The position numbers and the translations under genes were made by a program. Below the pieces are notes generated by a model. The model had not been told where the DNA came from. It searched no databases and saw only the letters and a program-made list of their open reading frames with translations. From Pterois miles (Eukaryota; Chordata; Actinopteri; Perciformes; Scorpaenidae): a DNA stretch of 64,000 bases. The stretch's first letter is position 1, and each line of letters starts with the position of its first letter. The stretch spans positions 7,929,001 through 7,993,000 of the forward strand of contig CAMQGK010000567.1 in assembly GCA_947000775.1 (NCBI GenBank), in the 5' to 3' direction. This document shows positions 56,941-64,000 of this stretch, piece by piece.

Positions 56941-57120
56941 AGCCGGGTTGAATCCTGGTGGCCGTTAAATGTAGCTGCGTCACTGAGTCTGTCCAACTAT
57001 CTGGGTTTTATCCTGTAATTATCCATAATTTCTGTGTCTTATATCCTATCGGTGTCCATACCGTCAGCTGACTGGAGAAACTGTCGTTTCCCGCATTGTA
57101 AACCCGAGAAATATAAAACT
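56941..57120 (-). other. sec14l1: sec14l1 exon 1, non-coding 5' UTR (proposed)
   Basis: A donor GGCT|GTAAGTTCCCC at 56941/56940 fits the exon 2 acceptor at 56644, giving a 296-base first intron. The 5' end is not determined and is set near the promoter motifs. Confidence 0.6.
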
Positions 57121-57190
57121 GCACTAGTCCGGGTCCGGGTTTCTGTCCGTTAGTGTGTTAACTCCGCCTCAAACAGGAAGTCCCTGAACA
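57100..57190 (-). promoter_or_regulatory. Probable sec14l1 promoter
   Basis: On the minus strand, within 90 bases, lie an ETS-type core (ACTTCCTGTT), a GC-box-like GAGGCGGAG and, downstream, a weak AT-rich TTTTATATTT. The patch is richer in CpG than its surroundings. Position relative to the first exon supports promoter function; the motifs alone are weak. Confidence 0.45.
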
Positions 57191-57539
57191 CTGTGTTTTT
57201 TTTTTTTTTTTCAAAGTTAGAAGTTCAGGTGTTTTATTGTGAAAGACCCAAACACTGTCACATTAGCCACCAACATTATTTTACTAAAGTTTATTTACAG
57301 CAGACTGGTCATACAGTAAAGAAAATTAGGAAGCTTTTAATATTGCCATAATTAGCCCATATTAACTGTATACCATTACAAGTGTATTCCTTTAGACACT
57401 GATCACTTTTGCCTCCAAATATAACTTTTCTCCACATTCTTATATGATCTGGAACAACCAGTATTGTTCATGTATAAAAAGACTGGACTGATAAGGGTGT
57501 AATTTAAAGGGCTTTGAGTGGTCATAAGACGAAATATAT
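57191..57539. other. Upstream flank with a T16 run
   Basis: T16 at 57196-57211; the rest is unclassified. Confidence 0.4.
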
Positions 57540-58226
57540 AAATGCAAGTCCATTTACCATTTAATCTCTCTGTTAGATGCTCCTTTTATTGATTGGGGCA
57601 ACCCCTATAAATTTGAGGAATTTTCTCTTAAAAAGGATTTAACCATCTCTCGAATATATTCTAACAGTTTTATAAAAACTATATCGCCAAAATTGATATT
57701 TCTTATTAAAAAATGCATCATTTTATGGTCCTATAAATGGAGAAATCCCCAAGCTACTATTTGATGGGCAGTAACTTGCTAACTGTGCATGCATAATAAT
57801 CGTCATATCAGGAAAGTTTTGATTTCAGATAAGAGTTATTTTCCCAAATCAGTGCTGTTGTGGAAACTTAACTTCCCAGATATCTTAGCAGAGAAAGTAT
57901 GGTCTGACCCAAATAAGTTCCTCATTCCAAAAAAAAAAAAAATAAAAGAAGTCCACATGAAGATATTGCAGAGATATTACCCATGCAATAAGCTACATAA
58001 ATTTAAAGCAGACATCTCTCCTATGTGCTCCTCCTGCAGAACAGACTCTGAATCCATGTCTCATTTATTCTATGAATGTACATACTCTCTAGAGTTCTGG
58101 GTCGAAGTCTCCCTGCTGGTTTTTACAAACTGTAATACACTACTAGTGGAAGATATGGTCTTGTTCTTGAACTGTAACACAAATTCTCATTTTATAAATA
58201 ATGCTATTTTATATGGTATTTTGTAT
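57540..58226 (+). pseudogene. LINE ORF2 C-terminal remnant (L1-like)
   Basis: The frame 57789-58235 contains a cysteine-histidine motif C-SSC-x11-HLFYEC and FW ten residues on (PMCSSCRTDSESMSHLFYEC, then SLEFW), typical of the zinc knuckle at the end of LINE ORF2 proteins. Just before it, KILQRYYPCNKLHKFKADIS matches the usual position of a conserved K-LY-K block. Upstream sequence (57560-57790) reads as related protein (DWGNPYKFEEFSLKKDL) in a frame broken by stops. The fragment is 5'-truncated and dead. Confidence 0.75.
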
Positions 58227-58249
58227 GATAGATAGATAGATAGATAGAT
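58226..58249. repeat. (GATA)n microsatellite
   Basis: About six units, at the junction of the LINE remnant and the S1 SINE. Confidence 0.95.
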
Positions 58250-58540
58250 TGGGGCTCTTCTGTGTGGAGTCTGCATGTTCTTAGCAATGTCCATAGTGTT
58301 ATCGTGGGTTTTCTCTGGGTTCTCCAGCTTCCTCTCACAGTCCAAAGACATACAGGTCAGTCGATGACTCTAAATGTCCCATGAGCGTGAGTGGTTGTCT
58401 GTCTCTATGCGTCAGCCCTGTCTGAAGGACTTGCGACCTGTCCAGGGTGTATCCCACCTTCGCCCAGTGCCAGCTGGGACTGGCTCCAGACCCCTCACGA
58501 CCAATAACGGGATAAGCGGTTGCAGATGGATGAACATGTG
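58250..58540 (+). mobile_element. S1 SINE, 5'-truncated
   Basis: It begins inside the body (GGGGCTCTTCTGTGTGGAGT) and keeps the 3' part through GACCTGTCCAGGGTGTATCC and ACGGGATAAGCGGTTGCAGA to GATGGATG. The tRNA-like head is missing. Confidence 0.85.
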
Positions 58541-60319
58541 GAAAGGGTTTTGGCACCCTCTATTCATTTCCAGACATACTGAAGGTTAATTATGCCATTT
58601 TAGACCAACAGTAGCACTATAGAGTGATGGTAAAATTACAAAATGTTGCTGATAATCCATCTGTGGAGTCTTCCTATGAAGGAAGTTAAGACTTTAATTA
58701 ATTGATAATGATATAGGTGCTTGATTTAAGACTCCAGGAATTTATGTTCGACTTATTTAAGCCAAATAAATTTGACATTAATGTTCAGCTTCAACTCAGC
58801 TGCTTGCCCAGTTGGCTCTGCACCTGACATCTGTTCTTGCAGGTGTTACAGTAGGTGTCAATATAATCTCTGCATGCTTTTTGCTGTCTATTTTTCACAA
58901 AATACATGTTTATAAAATGTACATTCAGTTCTTGGCCTGACTGTGTCTAATTTTCTGTCATAGAGGTGCAGGTTGCTGTTTAGTTTTTTAATGATTAATC
59001 CTGCAAATGTAGTTTACTGTATAGCATTGATCATGCAGTTCTGCCCTTGACAGTGAATACAGATTGACACTGTGATAACAGCATTTTAACATTATCTTGT
59101 AGAGGTATAAACGAAAAGGTTGAGATTCACAAATACATTTCCTTTTAAAAATACCAAGTTGATGATTTGCAAATATATACTACAAGCACTGTGAATGATT
59201 AAACCATGCAAATGGGGATGTTCGAGTAACAATATCACAGTGCATTTGCACAGCTGTTTGGGCTTATTTACAAATGATAATATATGAGTAGTAAATTAGA
59301 GGCACAGATACAGATTTACAGATACAAATCATTCTGAATTTATTTGTGTATTGTGTCTTAAGAGTTATGCATCCTTGCATTTTTTCTCAACAGCCCACTT
59401 ATGAGACTGTGTGAGCACTATATATTCGCCGTCTCTTTACTGCCTCACATTAGCTGTTCCAGGGAGATGCAGCTGGTCCCACATTGAGGCTCCTGAAGCA
59501 GCATCTGTGGGGGGTGGGATTCAAAGCTTCAGGATCTGGCAGCCTACAAAAGGTACTGGAAGTCCAGCAGGGGACATCCTGACAGGGGGAAGTGGAGTTC
59601 AGATAAGCTCTTTTTTTTCCTAATCAGCTTCAGGCACAAAGAATAATGTTACCATGAAACAGGCTGCTCTCTGCAACTGTCTGCACACAGTTTTGGGGTG
59701 AAGAAATGAGCCACCTTGGTGCAACTGCACAGCCATCCTGCTTTTCACACAAAATACAACAAAAAGTGTGAGATCTGGGTTCATTTCTTGGTCAGTTGTG
59801 TGTTGCTCTTGCTTTTTGACCTTTTTAAAATTTTACTCTCACAACTGAGCTGTAATTTTAATGGTGATGGTTAGACAAAATCAAATCACCCTGGTTTTGT
59901 TACAACCGACTTACTATAGATATAAAATGCTGGACTGTACATCAGGATAGATCCTTTCCTGCAGGCCTCATTGTGTCTTCCTGGTTCCCATCCTGCTCTC
60001 ATTCCCAGGGCATTAAATCCTAACACTTCGCCCATCTGTGTTCGATACCTACACACAAAGTACCCACAAAGAACGTATATCACCATGACGTGAAAGTCAA
60101 TTGTTCGTTCCATTGCAGCACCAGCAGGAGAGCTACGCTTCCGCCATTTGGGACCGAAAGCAGCAAAGTAACACAAAATTATTTTTATTGTCCTGTTCTA
60201 TTGAAATGGCCTGTGTTGAACAATTACATATTCTAAATATAATAAACGTTTTCAGTCCAAAAAACACCAGAGTTTTGTCTCTTGTATCTTTGGCGCCGGT
60301 CTGAGACGCACTGGGCCGT
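58541..60319. other. Unclassified non-coding sequence
   Basis: No gene signal. Short frames near 59411 and 59886-60176 have no domain. Confidence 0.4.
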
Positions 60320-60560
60320 CTCAGAACACGTTTACTGCAAACAAAAAGTGACGCCAAGGGCTGTTTAAGGACTTGTTTAGCAGGTGTTTGCTTGGACCAA
60401 AAGGTGACCCCGAGGGCCTCATTAAAAATATTTTTACTACGACCAAAAAGCGACGCCGAGGGTTCGTTAAGAACGTTAAGAACTGGGACCAAAAGGTGAC
60501 GCAGAGGGCTCATTAAACATGTTTACTGCAACTGAAAAGTGAGGCAGAGAGGTCTGACAA
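60320..60560. repeat. Degenerate minisatellite, about five units of 40-58 bp
   Basis: A core close to GACCAAAAAGTGACGCCGAG followed by GGCTCATTAA recurs at about 60344, 60395, 60440, 60488 and 60530 with changes. On the minus strand the units read as variants of NEPSASLFGRSK across an open frame (60133-60513). Confidence 0.75.
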
Positions 60561-61834
60561 AGCATCAGTATATGACGAGTTGGGATGAGAACATGTTGCG
60601 ATTTCCTGAATGGGTGATTTTGGTTCGCTGAGGTTGGGGTGTTATCTCCATTTGCTTCTCTAATTATGATCAAGGGCCATAACAAGCACCCTGACTCTAT
60701 TACGACAACAGTTGTTAAAGTTGTTAAAGTTTGAAATCCATATCCTCCCATACCTCAGCGCCTAGTTGAAGCATATCCCAAACACAATGATTCATCTGTT
60801 CCTCCTGATTTAACATACGTTCTAAGTTGTTTGAGGTACTTATAGTCCAACAAAGTTAAATGTGAACACTAAAGTTTGCTGGTCGTCTCTTCTCAGCTTG
60901 GCTCATCACCTCTCTGAGCTCATCATCCTTTTATAGAATCCTCTTAGTGCTCCCGTCTAATTAACTCTAATAATGACTAAAGCACATTCAATGTATTTCT
61001 CTCCAGACCTCACAATGACTAAACACACCTCAGGCGCTGTCGAGCTGAAACCTCTGGCAATAACTCTCCTGGAGATTATGCAACCATGCATGCAGCTTTT
61101 TTTATTCATGCACTGGTAATCCAGAGCATGAATAAACCTCTTTTCATCAGCTGTTCAGCTACTGTAATGAAAGAATAATGTGTACAGAAAGTAGGATCTG
61201 TTAAATAATATTGTACATTACAAGCTTCATGAATAAAAGGACTATATGGCTAGTGTTATATAAAGCAAAAAGTTATCAGTTAAAGCAGATCTATAGCCAC
61301 AAATATCAGCCTCTTTGAATGTAACTTACTCCTAATGAATAAAATGTGAGGTGGTTATGCTGATGAGGTTGCTTGTGGCTATCAGCTCGAGTGAGTTTCA
61401 TTTGGCTCTGGAAAATATTGCTGTTTTCCTCTGTTTGTCCAGGAAATGCACCTCACAGAAGAAGTCGATTTGAATTAAAATGAAAACCACCTCAGAAAAA
61501 AAAAAACAAAAAAGTTTAGAGGAATTTAAAATGATTTTCACATGAGCAAAGACTGTAACTAGAAGCTGTTTAGCAGTGAGAGTTAGATCATTTAAAATTC
61601 AATTAAAGCCCCTTCTGACCCATTCCTACCCAACGTTCAACAATGTGAAAAAAAGTGTGTCTTTATTTGTGTGTGTGTGTGTGTCTATTTTTTTTGAAAA
61701 CTAGGCGACTGAAGGCTATTCTAGCACAGATTTCAAGCAGAGGTACTTTGGCAGGTTGTCACCAGGAGGGAAAGCTCAATTAATTAACTTAACAAAACAT
61801 AGAAGTTGTGATTTGGAGATATATCCACATTTGT
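60561..61834. other. Unclassified sequence with a short GT run
   Basis: (GT)8 at 61669-61684 and an A-run at 61497-61506. Nothing else recognised. Confidence 0.4.
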
Positions 61835-62285
61835 GTTAAAGGTACGGTGTGTAGGATTTGATGGCATACAGCGGTGTGATTGCAGATTGAAACCAAAGGA
61901 GTACTCCTCTGCTCACTCCTCCCTTTCCAAGACGTCATTCCCCTCGCTGGAGGCCATCCTTACTGTAATCACACTACTTTCGGAGCAACGGTACTCTGCA
62001 GCTCACGTTACCTCAGTTTCATAAGCGTGTCGGAGAACTTCGGTGGCCCTCAGGTAAAAAAAGCAAAAGTCTCTCTCTAGAGCCAGTATTTGGTTTGTCC
62101 GTTCTGGACTATTGTAGAAACATGGCGGAGCAACATGGAGAGAATGTAGATATGAAGGGCTCATTCAAAGCTAACAAAAACTTGATTCTTAGTTTCATGT
62201 GTTTATACACTAATGAAAACATGGTTAGATGAATATTATGTTCCATTTCTACCAGTAGATTCCCCTAAATCCTACATACTAAACC
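61835..62285 (+). mobile_element. M1 MITE, copy 4
   Basis: GTTAAAGGTACGGTGTGTAG at the left; shared CTCACTCCTCCCTTTCCAA, GAAACATGGCGGAGCAAC and AGATATGAAGGGCTCATTC inside; degraded right end CCTACATACTAAACC. Confidence 0.82.
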
Positions 62286-62613
62286 AAACAGCCAAATATG
62301 ATTAGAAATTGTTGTGATGCTGATAAGCATCTGTTAAATCTGATGCAATATGACGTGCAAACTAGGAAGAGAAATAGTTAACTTAAAGTAGGCTAGCCTA
62401 TTGAATAAACTGTTCGAATACAGTTAGCAAGAACAGTTAATTAATGGACAGGCTATACTATAATTGTTCTCAGCCAGGGGTCCTAAAGGAACTTCCACAG
62501 GGTCCCCAGAAAAATTGGGAGTATTATTTAGTTAGTATTAGTTTATTTTCACTATTTAATTTGGTATAGAAGTGAATCCATTGAGTGAGATTTACAAGAG
62601 TGACTATTCTGAG
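62286..62613. other. Unclassified non-coding sequence
   Basis: Nothing recognised. Confidence 0.4.
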
Positions 62614-62661
62614 GTTAGGTTAGGGTTAGGGTTAGGGTAAGGGTTAGGGTTAGGGTAAGGG
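62614..62661. repeat. Interstitial telomere-like array, (TTAGGG)n
   Basis: About seven units of TTAGGG with GGGTAA interruptions. Its orientation is opposite to that of the array at 20763-20818. Confidence 0.9.
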
Positions 62662-63204
62662 TTCTCATAGGTTTCACTTCCTCCATGGGTATCATGGGGG
62701 TCCGTGACCTAAAGTGTATGAATGATGGGGCCCTTGACACAAAAACAGTGGAGAAAAACTGGGCTAAACTATTGAAATATCAAGTTAAAAGTAGACTAAT
62801 AGTTGAACTAGTTACCCATAATGAATAAATGGTCACATCCAGCAGGAGGCTAGTATCAGATTCATCTGCTGATCTGTATCATCTGCTTATTAGGCCTATC
62901 GCAAAGTCTGCTTAGTGAGAAAAAGACATAGCATCACATTGCTTTATTTGAAGTGATATTCACCCGCCTTCATTTCTTGTTGATGCAAAGGGATTCAAGA
63001 AGAAGTTTGTCACAAGAAGGTATTAAACTATAATCAATCTGTCTGACGACAGGCACGTTTCAACTCAGTTTCAGTGAGGTGACTCTGAGACTTCAGCCCT
63101 GACAGCTAATTAGCTTTCAGTGACATTTAATAGGTGCAACACTTCAGTAGTTTTCTTTCTTTGTTTTCATGTTACATTGGCCCATTGTGTTATAATTAGA
63201 CTGT
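62662..63204. other. Unclassified non-coding sequence
   Basis: Nothing recognised. Confidence 0.4.
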
Positions 63205-63850
63205 AGCAGTAGTAGTAGTAGTAGTAGTATTTTTATTCAGTCACACACATGCTACAATAAGTATGAACAATACAATCAGCAGTCTTTGTATTAAGTAGTG
63301 ACTGAATAGGCACAGGAAGAAGCAACATGCTTATATATGCCTAACCTATCTTCTTATCAAATTAAGCTATCCTCAAGAAATAAAAAAAAAAGAAAAATCA
63401 TTCACATTTGTAACCCCCAAAAACAGTTTTGCAAACCATTCTTTTGAAAACGAAGTGTATTATGTACTCTTAAATTTATATTAGCATTATTCCATAATTT
63501 GACCCCAACAACACAAATATATCTCCTTTTAATGCCTGTTTTAGCTTTTTGTACAGTAAACTTAGAAATACCTCTCAGATCATACTTGCTCTCCTTGTAC
63601 ACCATCTGGGAGTGACATTGATTTGGATCTGAACATTATTTGCATTATTTTATAATACACCAAGTCATTAAATTTCATAGCATGGGACCTTATAAAAACA
63701 GTGGATTAGTGTGATCAGTAACCAGCCTCATTGATGATACGTATGGCTCATTTTTGTAGTAAAACGATTGACTTTACAGTCGTTGTAAGTCGACCCCCAC
63801 AGTTCCACACAGTAAGAAATATAAGGAAGTATACATGAACAATAAATTAC
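63205..63850 (-). pseudogene. LINE reverse-transcriptase C-terminal remnant with (TAC)n tail
   Basis: Minus-strand translation in shifting frames gives YISYCVELWGSTYND near 63810, HTYHQ and GWLLITLIHCF near 63720, YKESKYDLRG near 63595 and CVVGVKLWNN near 63505. This is the order seen at the end of many non-LTR reverse transcriptases (Y-x2-YC-E-WGNTY ... Y-LR ... GVKLWN). Stops and frameshifts show it is inactive. A trinucleotide tail lies at 63205-63229. Clade not assigned. Confidence 0.75.
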
Positions 63851-64000
63851 ATGCCATATCATAACATAAAAAAATCATTAATCCTCCATGCATATATCTA
63901 CAAAGAGAGAGACATACATGTCCCCAATGAAAACTGTCTCATCTGCTGTAATGAACAGATGATCTGAAGATTTGCCAGCTGGTTAGATGAGACACCAACT
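63851..64000. other. Window end, unclassified
   Basis: It could continue the LINE remnant; no motif was identified. Confidence 0.3.

Noticed and set aside
57100..57120. Classical TATA box for sec14l1
   Set aside because: TTTTATATTT is weak and its spacing to a start site is unknown; it is mentioned only as part of a probable promoter.
62614..62661. Chromosome end
   Set aside because: Fewer than ten TTAGGG units, with ordinary sequence on both sides.
1..64000. CRISPR array, phage, operon or toxin-antitoxin system
   Set aside because: No spaced direct repeats, no dense coding, introns throughout; the window is vertebrate nuclear DNA.

Overview
This window reads as nuclear DNA of a ray-finned fish, most likely a percomorph teleost. 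It is AT-rich and almost free of long reading frames. It is crowded with short non-autonomous DNA transposons, two tRNA-derived SINE families, LINE fragments and CA/GT microsatellites of the kind common in teleost genomes. One protein-coding gene can be rebuilt in full: the orthologue of sec14l1 (SEC14-like lipid-binding protein 1), on the minus strand from about 57.2 kb down to about 40.4 kb. Its 15 coding exons all have GT-AG borders and compatible phases, and they add up to 708 codons plus a stop (human SEC14L1 is 715 residues). One further exon is non-coding 5' UTR.

Layout. 1-40 kb holds no gene I can support: mostly unclassified sequence with interspersed repeats, a 0.9-kb inverted repeat enclosing a SINE-like sequence (3.9-4.8 kb), an interstitial telomere-like array (20.8 kb) and a few weak exon-like or coding-like traces. 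40.4-57.2 kb is sec14l1, whose introns are loaded with transposons. 57.2-64 kb is upstream flank: a LINE ORF2 fragment fused to a truncated SINE, a degenerate minisatellite, a fourth copy of a MITE, a second telomere-like array and a LINE remnant that runs off the window end.

Repeat labels used below. S1: tRNA-headed SINE with a GGATGG-type tail. S2: tRNA-headed SINE ending in TAAAGGAATATC plus a short repeat. M1: MITE with ends like AAAGGNNCAGTGTGTA. D1: large element with ends like TAGGGCTGTC. H1: hAT-like MITE with ends TAGGGATGCACCGAT. F1: element with ends near AGGCCTTTA. U1-U4: families recognised only because two or more copies lie in this window.

In human, SEC14L1 and SEPTIN9 are neighbours in the same orientation, so the 1-40 kb stretch (downstream of sec14l1) could be intergenic or lie in long 5' introns of a septin9 gene. 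No septin exon is visible. I found no bacterial-type system, CRISPR array, tRNA gene, rRNA gene or new multigene system. The most notable point is how exon 9 of sec14l1 sits between a 72-bp GT repeat at its acceptor and a MITE 25 nt from its donor.
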